The notes beneath the pieces were generated by a model. The model ran no database searches. It saw only the letters and a list, made by a program, of their open reading frames with translations, and was not told where the DNA came from. From JAEZDC01 sp036676415 (GTDB lineage Bacteria > Bacteroidota > Bacteroidia > Chitinophagales > Chitinophagaceae), in NCBI GenBank assembly GCA_036676415.1, contig JAKFCX010000015.1, positions 248,001 through 312,000 on the forward strand: a DNA stretch of 64,000 bases, read 5' to 3'. The position numbers and the translations under genes were made by a program. Each line of letters starts with the position of its first letter. Position 1 is the stretch's first letter. This document shows positions 1-9,036 of this stretch, piece after piece.

Positions 1-1
1 A

Positions 2-433
2 CTGGGTGAAGGATATACAGGTGGTGTTCCAGGAACAGACGGAAATGGTGGCAGTGCCAGGTTGATGTGGTACAAAGGATGGGATGGACGTGTTTACCTG
101 AAACCTTATCTATACTACAAAGATCAGCCAGGACAATATGGTAATGATTTCGCTAAGTCGTATCCTGCTACAGGAAGTGTTGCGAAAGGAACATGGTATA
201 ATGTGAAGATGCTGGTGAAAAGCAATACCGGTTCTAACACAGACGGCAGAATTCAAATGATCATAAATGGAACAACCGTTATGGACCAGCCTATACGCTG
301 GACAACGAATGATCTGAAACGTTTGATCAACAGGGTTTGTTTTGAAACCTTCCGTGGTGGTGCAGATGCAACATGGCAGTCAACCACTGATGGCCATATC
401 TATTTTGATAACGTTACGCTTGCTGCAATATAA
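2..433 (+). CDS. Polysaccharide lyase family 14-like protein, C-terminal part (5' truncated by window edge)
   Basis: The reading frame is open from the first bases of the window, so only the C-terminal ~143 residues are visible. They contain a glycine-rich stretch followed by SARLMWYKGWDG and a YLKPYLYYKDQPGQYG stretch, which resemble the beta-jelly-roll core of fungal and bacterial PL14-like lyases (GxxSARLMWR...YLY). The end, GHIYFDNVTLAAI, is a typical jelly-roll closing strand. Substrate cannot be told. No signal peptide can be judged because the start is missing. A strong terminator follows 20 bp after the stop. Family call is by motif memory, so moderate confidence; a generic carbohydrate-binding jelly roll is the alternative. 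Confidence 0.6.
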   Translation: MGEGYTGGVPGTDGNGGSARLMWYKGWDGRVYLKPYLYYKDQPGQYGNDFAKSYPATGSVAKGTWYNVKMLVKSNTGSNTDGRIQMIINGTTVMDQPIRWTTNDLKRLINRVCFETFRGGADATWQSTTDGHIYFDNVTLAAI

Positions 434-452
434 TTACATACTTCTTCTAAAG

Positions 453-481
453 AAAAACGCTTCATCACGAAGCGTTTTTTT
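453..481 (+). terminator. Rho-independent terminator after the lyase-like gene
   Basis: An 11-bp perfect stem (AAAAACGCTTC / GAAGCGTTTTT) with a 5-nt loop is followed by T residues; it ends the lyase-like transcript. Confidence 0.85.
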
Positions 482-542
482 ATTGTGTTGAGTGATCAAA
501 GATTGACTAGACTACAACTAACTTCGTTTAACAATAATCAAT

Positions 543-1130
543 ATGACAGATTCTACAACGTTTCTTAATAACATCATCCGGCAAAGAAGATCAGTAAAAC
601 CAAATCAATTCAAAGCAGGAGAGATCATTCCTGATGAAATCATACAACAGGCATTGATCAATGCAACATGGGCACCAACTCATGGAAAAACAGAGCCCTG
701 GTATTTTATTATTTATACAGGTGATGGGATAAAAACACTATCCGATTTCCAGGCTGAAGCATACAAACAACAAAGCGGTGAGAAATTTACAGAAGCAAAA
801 TACCTGAAGCTGAAGGAGAACTATTTGAAAGCTTCCCATGTTATTGCTATTTGCATGAAGAGAGATCCTTTACTAAAAATTCCAGAGATAGAAGAAGTTG
901 CAGCAGTGGCTGCATCAGTACAGAATCTTTCACTTACACTTCATGCCTATGGATATGGTGGATACTGGACAACAGGTGGAGTAACATACTATGATTCGGC
1001 AAAACCATTTTTTGGCCTTGGAATAAACGATAAGTTGATGGGATTTTATCTTGCTGGTGTCATAGCCGAAACACCGCTGGCACCTATAAGAAAATCAATA
1101 GACCTAAAATCAAAATGGATACGCTTGTGA
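543..1130 (+). CDS. Nitroreductase family protein (FMN-dependent NAD(P)H oxidoreductase)
   Basis: 195 aa, the usual length of the compact nitroreductase subfamily (YdjA-like). The N-terminal RQRRSVKPNQF (residues 13-23) is the FMN-phosphate binding arginine motif, followed by the ATWAPTHGKTEPW segment that lines the flavin. The middle AVAASVQNLSLTLHAYGYGGYWTTGG is the standard dimer-interface helix and glycine-rich loop. The family reduces nitro compounds, quinones or flavins in the cytoplasm using NAD(P)H; the physiological substrate is unknown. Monocistronic: a terminator lies upstream and a 130-bp gap follows. The start ATG is the first in frame. Confidence 0.88.
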   Translation: MTDSTTFLNNIIRQRRSVKPNQFKAGEIIPDEIIQQALINATWAPTHGKTEPWYFIIYTGDGIKTLSDFQAEAYKQQSGEKFTEAKYLKLKENYLKASHVIAICMKRDPLLKIPEIEEVAAVAASVQNLSLTLHAYGYGGYWTTGGVTYYDSAKPFFGLGINDKLMGFYLAGVIAETPLAPIRKSIDLKSKWIRL

Positions 1131-1260
1131 TTAATAATTATAATGATGTGCTTTCTGCTTTAATCAAATTTATTTACATTCACTCTCTAAGGCCAGCCTA
1201 AAAGATAATTACACAGGACATCTTCGAAAGACCGGGTATCATTCATCTTAATTCTGCATT

Positions 1261-2508
1261 ATGGAAATCACCGGCACAAAAAGATTGTTCAGATTCAAAC
1301 CAGCTAGTAAACAACGCTATCATTCAGATTTGAACCCTGCCTTAACTGCAAGGGTTACTTCTATTGATCTCCTGAGAGGGATCGTGATGATCATTATGGC
1401 ATTAGACCATGTGAGAGACTATTTTCATGCAGATGCTTTTTTATTTGATCCTACAGATCTCAGTAAGACAAATGTTCCATTGTTTTTTACCCGGTTCATC
1501 ACACACTTTTGTGCTCCGGTATTCATGTTGCTGAGTGGAACTTCGGCTTACCTGGTAGGTATGAGAAAAGGGAAAAGAGCACTAACAAAGTTTTTATTTA
1601 CCAGGGGACTATGGCTTGTCTTCCTGGAACTTACTATAATTAATTTCGGCTGGTTCTTCGACTTTGGATATGCCAATACAGGTACCTTGGTTATCTGGGC
1701 CTTAGGCATGAGCATGATATTTTTATCTGCACTGATACATTTACCCAAAGCTGTAATACTGCTATTAAGCTTAGCCATGATCTTTGGACATAATCTTTTG
1801 GACACAGTTCATGTTGAAGGTAATGGTGTTGGACCTGTGATCTGGGCTTTACTGCATGAGCCTAAAATTTATCCTGGCAACAACATAACCTTCTTTGCAT
1901 TATACCCGTTAGTTCCGTGGATAGGTGTGATGTCGTTAGGTTATTGTTTAGGTACATGGTACCACAGCAGTTATTCTCCCGAAAGAAGAAAGAAGTTATT
2001 ATGGCAAATTGGATTGGCGGCAACATTCATCTTCTTCGCATTGCGATTTACCAATTGGTATGGTGATGCCATTCAATGGAGCAGCCAATCATCCGGTTCA
2101 TTCACTGTGCTTTCATTTTTCAGTCTTACAAAATATCCTCCTTCATTATTATACCTGCTCATCACTCTTGGCCCTGCAATGATTCTTCTTGCTTTCACAG
2201 AAAAAAGTAATGGATGGTTAAGCAAAAGAATACAGGTGATCGGAAGAGTTCCTATGTTCTATTACCTGGTGCATATTTACCTGATACATCTTGCTGCAAT
2301 GGTTGGTGCAGAATTATCTGGGTATAGCTGGAGTGATATGATATTAACTACCTGGGTTTCTTTTGATCCGAAGTTGCAGGGATTTGGATTTAGCCTGGCT
2401 GTAACTTACCTGGTGTGGTTTAGTTTGGTAGTTATTATATACTTTCTATGCAAATGGTATGACAGATACAAACAAACACACAAACATTGGTGGTTGAGTT
2501 ATATGTGA
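1261..2508 (+). CDS. DUF1624 / heparan-alpha-glucosaminide N-acetyltransferase-like membrane protein
   Basis: 415 aa with about 9-10 predicted membrane segments. After a polar N-terminus, residues ~34-56 read SIDLLRGIVMIIMALDHVRD, the hallmark start of the DUF1624/HGSNAT catalytic domain with the conserved R-G and D-H. The C-terminal half has the VPMFYYLVHIYLIHL segment typical of membrane acyltransferases. Homologues move acetyl groups across a membrane onto sugars; the acceptor here is unknown. The gene stands alone between nitroreductase and the CHAT protein, with no terminator seen. The acyltransferase role is inferred from family membership only. Confidence 0.85.
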   Translation: MEITGTKRLFRFKPASKQRYHSDLNPALTARVTSIDLLRGIVMIIMALDHVRDYFHADAFLFDPTDLSKTNVPLFFTRFITHFCAPVFMLLSGTSAYLVGMRKGKRALTKFLFTRGLWLVFLELTIINFGWFFDFGYANTGTLVIWALGMSMIFLSALIHLPKAVILLLSLAMIFGHNLLDTVHVEGNGVGPVIWALLHEPKIYPGNNITFFALYPLVPWIGVMSLGYCLGTWYHSSYSPERRKKLLWQIGLAATFIFFALRFTNWYGDAIQWSSQSSGSFTVLSFFSLTKYPPSLLYLLITLGPAMILLAFTEKSNGWLSKRIQVIGRVPMFYYLVHIYLIHLAAMVGAELSGYSWSDMILTTWVSFDPKLQGFGFSLAVTYLVWFSLVVIIYFLCKWYDRYKQTHKHWWLSYM

Positions 2509-2582
2509 TGACAGATTTGTTTTAAGAAAAAAATAAGATGACACCCATGATTGAGTGCTATGTTCGGAATATATTTATATAG

Positions 2583-5500
2583 ATGTTTCGTTACTCCATT
2601 TTTGCACTGCTGATCTTTATTTCGACCAACATATCGGCACAACGCCAATTTCCTGTATTACCAATCAATATAGATAGTCTCCTTGATCTCGCTGCCGATA
2701 CAAAAACCGCAAGAGAAAAAAAGATCCATTATATCAGGAAGATAGATACAGCTCTTGCCGGGTATGAAACTAATTATCCGCTTTACCGTGGTATTTTATA
2801 CATGTACCAGGCTTTGGATATGCCTGATACAGCACAACGCAATGCTTATAGAAGTAATGGAATAACTCTTATCACCAATAACAACAAATACCTCGCTGAT
2901 AGTTTTTCATACCAACTGATGCAATTACTGGAATTCTATACTGATGAAGGTAGAAAGAGAGAATGGTTGGTGATTGATACCATTCTGAGAAGATCTGTTG
3001 CGGCCAATTCCTCAGAAACTAAAACGGCGTTACTTAATTTTTTATACAATAAGTTATCGACAGGGTCTTATGATATCGCCAGGAACCTCAGCAACTACGA
3101 GATATTATTTTCACCCCAACCAAAAGACACCACTATAGAAGAGCAATATGCCAATTTTGCTCCACATTGGGTGAAGCTTAAAGCAAGATTTGAATTATGG
3201 AAAGCAACTCCATATTATAAGCGAAATGAAAATCTCTCGTTCAAACAAAACTTTGAAGAACTCATCAGGAAAACGGGTTACCTGAAAGAGAAAATGGTGT
3301 TATCTAATGCATATGGCAATAAGCGTTTCAATAAAGATTATCGGCTGATCTATTATTATATCCACCTTCAACTGGTGATGGATCTTGCTGACTGGGCAAT
3401 CAACGATCATCGTGAAGGTGTGGCCATCCTTCCATTACGTTTGTTTTTATTGGAAGATCTCATTCCAAATGAAATGGATGCGGCAGCTAAAGCAGGAGCG
3501 ATTCCTGTGATCAATGCCACACAGCTAAGAGACGGTTTTAAAATGCTTGCACAGCTTTATATAAATATCGGTAATGGGGCCGAGGCTTTTTCTGCAGCCT
3601 ACCAGGGCGTAACCTACATAAACGACTATAAGCCCTTTTCTGAAGAAGAAAGACTTGATGCTTTTTACGGCTTATACTATTTGTTTGCAGAAACAAGAAA
3701 AACCGAAGGCAAGTATGAATCCGCAATGAAAGCGATTGTTCAATTAAAAAAATATTATCCTGCTCCTGTATCCGTTAGTATTAATGAAATAAACTATTGG
3801 AACCTGTTCATCGATGTTCGTTTGCAGGAAGTTGAGATACTACAGGCACAGAACAAACACATAGAAGCTCAAGATTCTTTGAATAAGTTGTTTAATCAAT
3901 TAGCTCCGTTAGATAGTGATTCTTCTGAAATGCTGTATGATCTCTACCAGTGGCCGAGGCTACAATACATGACAATTAAGATGATTAGTGGAAAGACAAG
4001 CTGGGAAACAGCAAGGTCTACTTTACTGGATGCACTCACGACAATTGAGCAAAAAAATAACTGGGAGAATGTGCCTTATTATTACTCACTTCAAAGCCTG
4101 TATTTTATTGCGCATTACAGATCAAAAAACGAGATACTTAAACATGTGCTTTATAATCTCCTTTTTTATACCGAAAGAAATTTAAAGTATACGTTTATCT
4201 CGCTTTCTCCAGAAGACAGAATTCGTTTATACGAACAGCGGCTGAGTAGTTTTTTCGATCTCTATCATGAGTTATTGTTCTCGGGAAAACTAAATGATCT
4301 GCCAGAAATAAAAGAAAAAGTAATCGCTCAATCCTTATTCCTGAAAAATGCGCTTGCTGATAATAACATGCTCCCCAATCATATATTCAAGACTGATTCT
4401 GCAATGCTGGATCTTATCGAACGCATCAGGAAGCAAAGAATGAGATCAAATTTTCTGGCCGGTCATTTTAATATGCTTTCTACTGACAGAGAATATTCAG
4501 ATTTAAGCCAGACTCAATCACTTTGGTTGCATGTCTTAAAATATGTTGACACCGATTCTATCTATACCGCCTCATCCTGGAAAAATATTTCCACCACCCT
4601 TAAGCCTCACCAGGTATATATTGAAACGGTAAGATATAATACATGGTTAAGCGATTCATCTGCCAACTATGGTGCATACATCATTAACACAAACAATGAA
4701 ATTTCTACTGTTCAATTGTTTAAAGAAGATGCACTTATAACATTGTTGAAAGATCCGTCTGCTTCTCCACAAACAGGATTACTAAATACTTCAGGTACCA
4801 GGGGACTTACAATAAAAGGGAAAAAAGAATCAGCCACAAAAAAATTCAGGAAGGGTGATACAGACAAACTGGGTCTCTATATTCTTACTCCTATCTGGAA
4901 ACATGTATCAGGAAAGAAAGAACTGCTGATCGTTCCTGATGCATTACTTAACCGGATATCTTTTGCAGCATTGCAATGGAATAAAAAAGAGTTGTTCTCG
5001 CATGTATTGCTTCGCCAACTTTCGGGCAGCAATGTTTTATTTAATCCTGTTCTTCCATTAAGCACAAAAGCTGAAACGCTCTTAGCAGGTGGCTTGAATT
5101 ATGAAGCAGGGAATGCTACTGCCAAGGACTTTAATTTACTAAACGAGAATGTAAAATGGAACTATTTACCCGGCACAAAACTGGAAACGGAAAAGTTGCA
5201 GTCCATTTTTAAAATTGCTGGTCATACTACCACGACGCTCACGGGTCATGAATTTCATGATTCATTAAGAACTTCATTAACCGATTATAACATCATTCAT
5301 TTAGCTACCCACGGTTTCTATTTTGACAGTACCGCAGTAAAACAACTCTACGCAAAATTAATTAACAAAGAAGCCATAAAAAATGATCCGATGATGAGAT
5401 GTGGCATTGCTGTAAGCTTTGCCAATAAGCCAATTAAAACCGAAAGAGCAGAATCTGACGGCTACCTATTTGGTTTTGAACTGGCCAACACAGATCTGCG

Positions 5501-5786
5501 CCACTGCTATCTCATTTCCCTGAGTGCATGTGAAACAGGGCTTGGTGATCTCCGTAATAATCTAGGTGTTGATGGTTTATCCAGGGCTTTAAAATTGGGT
5601 GGGGCAAGACATTTACTCATTTCACTCTGGAAAGTACCCGATGCTCCAACAGCGGTTTTTATGCAGCATTTCTACAAAAATCTCTTTGCAGGCAAAACTC
5701 CTGCTCAGGCCCTGAGATTAACACAACAAATTATGAGCGTAAGTTATCCGGCTTCTGATTGGGCTGCTTTTATCCTCGTTGAATAA
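2583..5786 (+). CDS. Secreted CHAT-domain (caspase-HetF-like peptidase) protein with TPR-like helical region
   Basis: 1067 aa. Residues 1-19 form a signal peptide (MFRYSIFALLIFISTNISAQ). Residues ~20-620 are alpha-helical with repeated aromatic/Leu spacing compatible with degenerate TPRs. The C-terminal ~330 residues form a CHAT domain: the catalytic His is H910 in IIHLATHGFYF and the catalytic Cys is C983 in LISLSACETGLGD, so both catalytic residues are present. The end, SLWKVPDAPTAVFMQHFYKNL plus a W-A-F motif, matches the family. CHAT proteases are clan CD cysteine peptidases; target unknown. The signal peptide places it in the periplasm or envelope, which argues against a cytoplasmic gasdermin or defence role. 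No partner gene is adjacent. Confidence 0.88.
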   Translation: MFRYSIFALLIFISTNISAQRQFPVLPINIDSLLDLAADTKTAREKKIHYIRKIDTALAGYETNYPLYRGILYMYQALDMPDTAQRNAYRSNGITLITNNNKYLADSFSYQLMQLLEFYTDEGRKREWLVIDTILRRSVAANSSETKTALLNFLYNKLSTGSYDIARNLSNYEILFSPQPKDTTIEEQYANFAPHWVKLKARFELWKATPYYKRNENLSFKQNFEELIRKTGYLKEKMVLSNAYGNKRFNKDYRLIYYYIHLQLVMDLADWAINDHREGVAILPLRLFLLEDLIPNEMDAAAKAGAIPVINATQLRDGFKMLAQLYINIGNGAEAFSAAYQGVTYINDYKPFSEEERLDAFYGLYYLFAETRKTEGKYESAMKAIVQLKKYYPAPVSVSINEINYWNLFIDVRLQEVEILQAQNKHIEAQDSLNKLFNQLAPLDSDSSEMLYDLYQWPRLQYMTIKMISGKTSWETARSTLLDALTTIEQKNNWENVPYYYSLQSLYFIAHYRSKNEILKHVLYNLLFYTERNLKYTFISLSPEDRIRLYEQRLSSFFDLYHELLFSGKLNDLPEIKEKVIAQSLFLKNALADNNMLPNHIFKTDSAMLDLIERIRKQRMRSNFLAGHFNMLSTDREYSDLSQTQSLWLHVLKYVDTDSIYTASSWKNISTTLKPHQVYIETVRYNTWLSDSSANYGAYIINTNNEISTVQLFKEDALITLLKDPSASPQTGLLNTSGTRGLTIKGKKESATKKFRKGDTDKLGLYILTPIWKHVSGKKELLIVPDALLNRISFAALQWNKKELFSHVLLRQLSGSNVLFNPVLPLSTKAETLLAGGLNYEAGNATAKDFNLLNENVKWNYLPGTKLETEKLQSIFKIAGHTTTTLTGHEFHDSLRTSLTDYNIIHLATHGFYFDSTAVKQLYAKLINKEAIKNDPMMRCGIAVSFANKPIKTERAESDGYLFGFELANTDLRHCYLISLSACETGLGDLRNNLGVDGLSRALKLGGARHLLISLWKVPDAPTAVFMQHFYKNLFAGKTPAQALRLTQQIMSVSYPASDWAAFILVE

Positions 5787-6072
5787 TATTCAGGATCGTT
5801 AATAAGATCTGGAGACTCACAATTTCTGCACATATCTCTTCGTTATAGTGAAAGAACTGCAGGTATTTGCCATATTTAAGTAAATTACAGCAGCAACACC
5901 ATCTACTAACCTTTAATTGCTTTAAATGGAAAAGGCCACAACCAGGGAAGACCAGTTCCTCTTCTATATATTGACGGTAATTCTTTTTGCAATAGCGGTG
6001 CTTTAGATAAGCACGTCCTCACCTGGTATTTTCAAAAATATTTTTGAAGGGCTTTTTATCCTCTCTCCTGTA

Positions 6073-6837
6073 CTATTTCGCATTAGTGGTAGACTCAAGG
6101 TTTGCTTCCACTGTTGGTGCTTCGCCATAGCCCACAACAGGTGCAATTTTCCTTTTTGTCCTGTCTTCCATTCCCTGCAAGATCTTCAAAGAAAGCACCA
6201 GCCATATCAATCCAAATGCAAAACCTGCAATTACATCGCTGGCATGATGCACTCTCAGGTAAACACGACTTAATCCTATCATTAGAATGGTAAAACTCAG
6301 GAGGATCACCAACGTATACCTCAGGTAAATATTTTTTGTATGCCGCCAGGCAAAATAGATCAGCAAGCCAAAGAAGGTCATACTGCATAAAGCATGTCCA
6401 CTGGGGAAACTTAAACCTCCTGCAGGCTCCAGTAATGGAATCAATGGTCTTTCACGCTGAAACACATTTTTCATAAAGAACATGATCAATCCACTGCTTA
6501 CACCAATTACCGGAACTTTTATTGAATACCACCTGTGCCTTCTTATAAAAAGGAACCAACCAATCAATACAATATGAGCCGGTATGAGGAATTCGATCTT
6601 GCCTAATAATGTAAATGCATTCATAATGGTGGTTGTGCCATCACTCACCCAATTTTGCAGGTAAGCAAAGGCATTATCATCAAATGCTGTCTTATCATCA
6701 AGAAAAACATATTTCGCAATCCATATAAAGGCTATCAGCGAAACAATAAACAAAACAAGTATTATCAATACATCAACAGATAGCAATGCAAGACTTGCCC
6801 AGAATTTCTTCCATGTTTGTTTTACTTCCCGGTACAT
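6073..6837 (-). CDS. PAP2 superfamily phosphatase (membrane lipid phosphatase)
   Basis: 254 aa with about six membrane segments. All three motifs of the phosphatidic acid phosphatase type 2 family are present: KNVFQRERP (KxxxxxxRP), PSGH, and SRVYLRVHHASD (SRxxxxxHxxxD), giving a complete catalytic set. Such enzymes remove phosphate from phosphatidate, phosphatidylglycerophosphate or undecaprenyl diphosphate on the outer face of the inner membrane; the substrate here is not determined. It converges on the upstream CHAT gene and is transcribed away from the DUF1328 gene. The charged C-terminal tail (RTKRKIAPVVGYGEAP...) is not part of the domain. Confidence 0.9.
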   Translation of the reverse strand: MYREVKQTWKKFWASLALLSVDVLIILVLFIVSLIAFIWIAKYVFLDDKTAFDDNAFAYLQNWVSDGTTTIMNAFTLLGKIEFLIPAHIVLIGWFLFIRRHRWYSIKVPVIGVSSGLIMFFMKNVFQRERPLIPLLEPAGGLSFPSGHALCSMTFFGLLIYFAWRHTKNIYLRYTLVILLSFTILMIGLSRVYLRVHHASDVIAGFAFGLIWLVLSLKILQGMEDRTKRKIAPVVGYGEAPTVEANLESTTNAK

Positions 6838-7108
6838 AAGAAAACTATATGCAATTCCATGCCATGTATCTGATTGTCTGGCAATTCCAACTGATTACAG
6901 GGTGAAAATTCGATCAGCTTGAAAAATTTCTTTCCTGCCTGATTACATATTGTAAGCATTCAATTCTACACTTCTTAAATATATTAAGCTAAAGAGCAAT
7001 TGAACATGTGTATTTTACGGCCCGGGGCTAATGTCTTCGTTGTTTGGCACGCTTTCTGACTTTTTACCAACAGGCAACAAATATGTTTCACCTATAAAAC
7101 ACTAAGAT

Positions 7109-7270
7109 ATGTTACGTTGGACAGTCACATTCCTTATCATCGCTATAATAGCTGCGGTATTTGGATTCACAGGCATTGCAGCAGGAGCAGCAACAATTGC
7201 AAAGATCATCTTCTTTATTTTTATTGTATTGTTCCTGTTGAGTTTGATTGGCGGAAGAAGCAGGGTCTAA
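7109..7270 (+). CDS. DUF1328 family small membrane protein (YtjA-like)
   Basis: 53 aa. It begins MLRWTVTFLIIAIIAAVFGF, followed by TGIAAGAATIAKIIFFIFIV, i.e. two hydrophobic helices with the glycine/alanine-rich turn that defines DUF1328 (E. coli YtjA). The terminator right after it fixes the end of the gene. Members are common, often associated with stress conditions, and have no proven biochemical role. The sequence upstream has a TTTGGCACG motif about 60 bp before the start, resembling a sigma-54 -24 element, but the -12 GC is not matched. Confidence 0.85.
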   Translation: MLRWTVTFLIIAIIAAVFGFTGIAAGAATIAKIIFFIFIVLFLLSLIGGRSRV

Positions 7271-7297
7271 TTTTCTTACACGCTGCTATGATATTAA

Positions 7298-7329
7298 AAA
7301 CCATCCGGCCTTCGGATGGTTTATTTTTT
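7298..7329 (+). terminator. Rho-independent terminator, probably bidirectional
   Basis: Stem AAACCATCCG / CGGATGGTTT with 5-nt loop, T-rich on the plus strand; A-rich on the other side so it can also serve the converging DJ-1/PfpI gene. Confidence 0.85.
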
Positions 7330-7350
7330 ATTGTTGGCTGATCATTGGAT

Positions 7351-7899
7351 TTACGCATGCACACCTTCAGCAATCTCTTCAAGCATTTTTTTATTGAAAG
7401 CTTCAAGATCTTCCGGTGTTCTTGATGTTACAAGGCCATTATCAACAACTACTTCTTCATCTTTCCAATCGGCACCGGCATTTTTTAGATCGGTTTGTAA
7501 TGATGAGTACGATGTTAGTTTTCGACCTTCAAGCATCCCGGTTTCTATCAACAATTGTGGGCCGTGACAAATTGCTGCCAATGGTTTTCCTGCTTCAAGA
7601 AAATGTTTAGCAAAGGCAACTGCTTTTTTATTCTCTCTCAATGTATCAGGATTCATAACACCACCTGGTAACATCAATGCATCATAATCGTCAGCATTGG
7701 CTTCATCCAACACAACATCTACCGGAACTTCAATTCCCCATTTGTCTTTGTCCCAGGCTTTTACTTTATCTTTTTGTGGCGAAATGATGTAAACCGTTGC
7801 TCCGGCTTTTTCCAATGCTTCTTTCGGACTGGTTAATTCAACCTGCTCAAATCCATTCTCTGTGAGTATCGCTACTTTTTTTCCCTGATAGTTTGCCAT
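7351..7899 (-). CDS. DJ-1/PfpI family protein (type 1 glutamine amidotransferase domain)
   Basis: 182 aa, full length for the PfpI/YhbO branch. It opens with KKVAILTENGFEQVELTSP, containing the conserved Glu (E in FEQVEL) that orients the catalytic Cys, and carries the nucleophile elbow AAICHGPQLLIE with the Cys-His pair. LMLPGGVMNPDTLR is the oxyanion-side loop. Members act as glyoxalase III/deglycase-like or general stress proteins; protease activity has been reported for archaeal PfpI. Cytoplasmic, no signal peptide. Faces DUF1328 across the shared terminator; DUF2480 lies upstream on the same strand with a 82-bp gap. Confidence 0.9.
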   Translation of the reverse strand: MANYQGKKVAILTENGFEQVELTSPKEALEKAGATVYIISPQKDKVKAWDKDKWGIEVPVDVVLDEANADDYDALMLPGGVMNPDTLRENKKAVAFAKHFLEAGKPLAAICHGPQLLIETGMLEGRKLTSYSSLQTDLKNAGADWKDEEVVVDNGLVTSRTPEDLEAFNKKMLEEIAEGVHA

Positions 7900-7981
7900 A
7901 ACAATTGTTTAATTAAATAATTAAACATGGCACCAAAAAGCAGGCCTTACGATCCGCTATAAAATGCTAAAATGAAGCGGC

Positions 7982-8491
7982 TTAATTAGCTTTCTTCTTA
8001 TATATCGGAACTGTACTGCATGGCTCTCCATACATAATACTCTTTGCAACCGGACGAAGCTTTGCCGTTGCTTCCATATAAATAGCATCCGGAATTTTTA
8101 TTTCCCCACAGCCTTTTACTACCACTCGTTTATCTGTGTATTCTGAAGTGTCTATCGCAGAAAGATTTTTAGAAATGATCGTTTGTATCAAAGCATTTTC
8201 ATCACCAAAAATGATGTCTTTTGCTACTGGTTGTAAATAACTGGCCACTAACATATAGGCCCACACAGGAATGATTGCATCTGCAGAACAGGTAACAGCA
8301 ACATTCTTATCCCTGAATTGTTCCCAATCAAGATTTTGAAGTGCAGCACGAAAATCCTTTTCTTTTAAGATCAATCCCATAAAAAGGTGATCTTTCATAT
8401 CAAACACACCGATCTCACCTTTTGGATAGAATTGTTCAAGATCCAATGTAATGATGCCACTCTCTGCTACTTTGTTTTCGATCTGCTCCAT
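7982..8491 (-). CDS. DUF2480 family protein
   Basis: 169 aa. The sequence has two halves: an N-terminal LDLEQFYPKGEIGVFDMKDHLFMGLILKEKDFR segment and a C-terminal part with RVVVKGCGEIKIPDAIYMEATAKLRPVAKSIMYGEPCSTVPIYKK, the conserved signature of DUF2480. The two cysteine-containing motifs GCG and EPCS are typical of the family. The fold has not been assigned a function; the protein is soluble and restricted largely to Bacteroidota. Same orientation as the DJ-1/PfpI gene but probably independently transcribed. Confident in family, no function proposed. Confidence 0.85.
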   Translation of the reverse strand: MEQIENKVAESGIITLDLEQFYPKGEIGVFDMKDHLFMGLILKEKDFRAALQNLDWEQFRDKNVAVTCSADAIIPVWAYMLVASYLQPVAKDIIFGDENALIQTIISKNLSAIDTSEYTDKRVVVKGCGEIKIPDAIYMEATAKLRPVAKSIMYGEPCSTVPIYKKKAN

Positions 8492-8631
8492 GGTGTAAAA
8501 TTAAAGAAGATATTTGGTAAGGACGTTTAGAGTTCTATAACCTAACAATTAATAAAATGGGCTTGCTTTTATAGAGACAATGAAAGTTTTGTATTTTCAA
8601 TTATTGGGCAGAATATGCAAATACAATAGTG

Positions 8632-8937
8632 ATGACAAGTTTACAAATACTCCTAATTATTTTTGCAATAATTGTTATTCTGAACTTCTTAATCATTCTC
8701 TTATATAATAAGTATTCGAAATCAATAGAGCCCAAAAGAAAGAAATTTGATTTAGGAAATAGGTCTATTTTCTCAAACACGACTCCCGGTTCTTTTATGC
8801 TCCGCTTACCTTTTTTGATTTTAGGAGATTTCAAAACTGAGGGTGTAAGAAAAATTGTTCTTATTCATAACATTTTATGTTTCGTTGTTTACGGTTTGTT
8901 TGTAACAGCTTTTATTCTGTTTGCTAAAGGTTGGTAG
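8632..8937 (+). CDS. Hypothetical small membrane protein, two membrane segments
   Basis: 101 aa from the ATG (a GTG directly before it is also possible). A hydrophobic helix at residues ~5-25 (LQILLIIFAIIVILNFLIILLY) is followed by a basic loop and a second hydrophobic stretch near the C-terminus (FVVYGLFVTAFILF). I do not recognise a family. The gene is noticeably more AT-rich than its neighbours and lies alone between DUF2480 and the PpiD-like gene, ending at a terminator. Its isolation and composition could reflect recent acquisition, but this is weak evidence. Confidence 0.6.
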   Translation: MTSLQILLIIFAIIVILNFLIILLYNKYSKSIEPKRKKFDLGNRSIFSNTTPGSFMLRLPFLILGDFKTEGVRKIVLIHNILCFVVYGLFVTAFILFAKGW

Positions 8938-8982
8938 AAATTAATACTACGCATATACAGAAACTTGGTTTTGCTTTAAACA

Positions 8983-9016
8983 AAAAAATCCCGCCTATTA
9001 CTAAGCGGGATTTTTT
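8983..9016. terminator. Bidirectional terminator between convergent genes
   Basis: TCCCGC / GCGGGA stem flanked by A6 on the left and T6 on the right gives a symmetrical 12-bp helix serving both the small membrane gene and the PpiD-like gene. Confidence 0.9.
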
Positions 9017-9036
9017 ACTTCAATTATTCTTATCTC

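Noticed and set aside
2583..5786. CHAT gene as part of an anti-phage or type III-E-like defence system
   Set aside because: Signal peptide and lack of cas, gasdermin or nuclease neighbours argue against it.
5926..6006. Possible 26-aa single-helix ORF (MEKATTREDQ then a hydrophobic stretch)
   Set aside because: No ribosome binding site, promoter or terminator fixes it, and a short hydrophobic ORF of this size is expected by chance. The pattern is suggestive, but not supportable as a gene.
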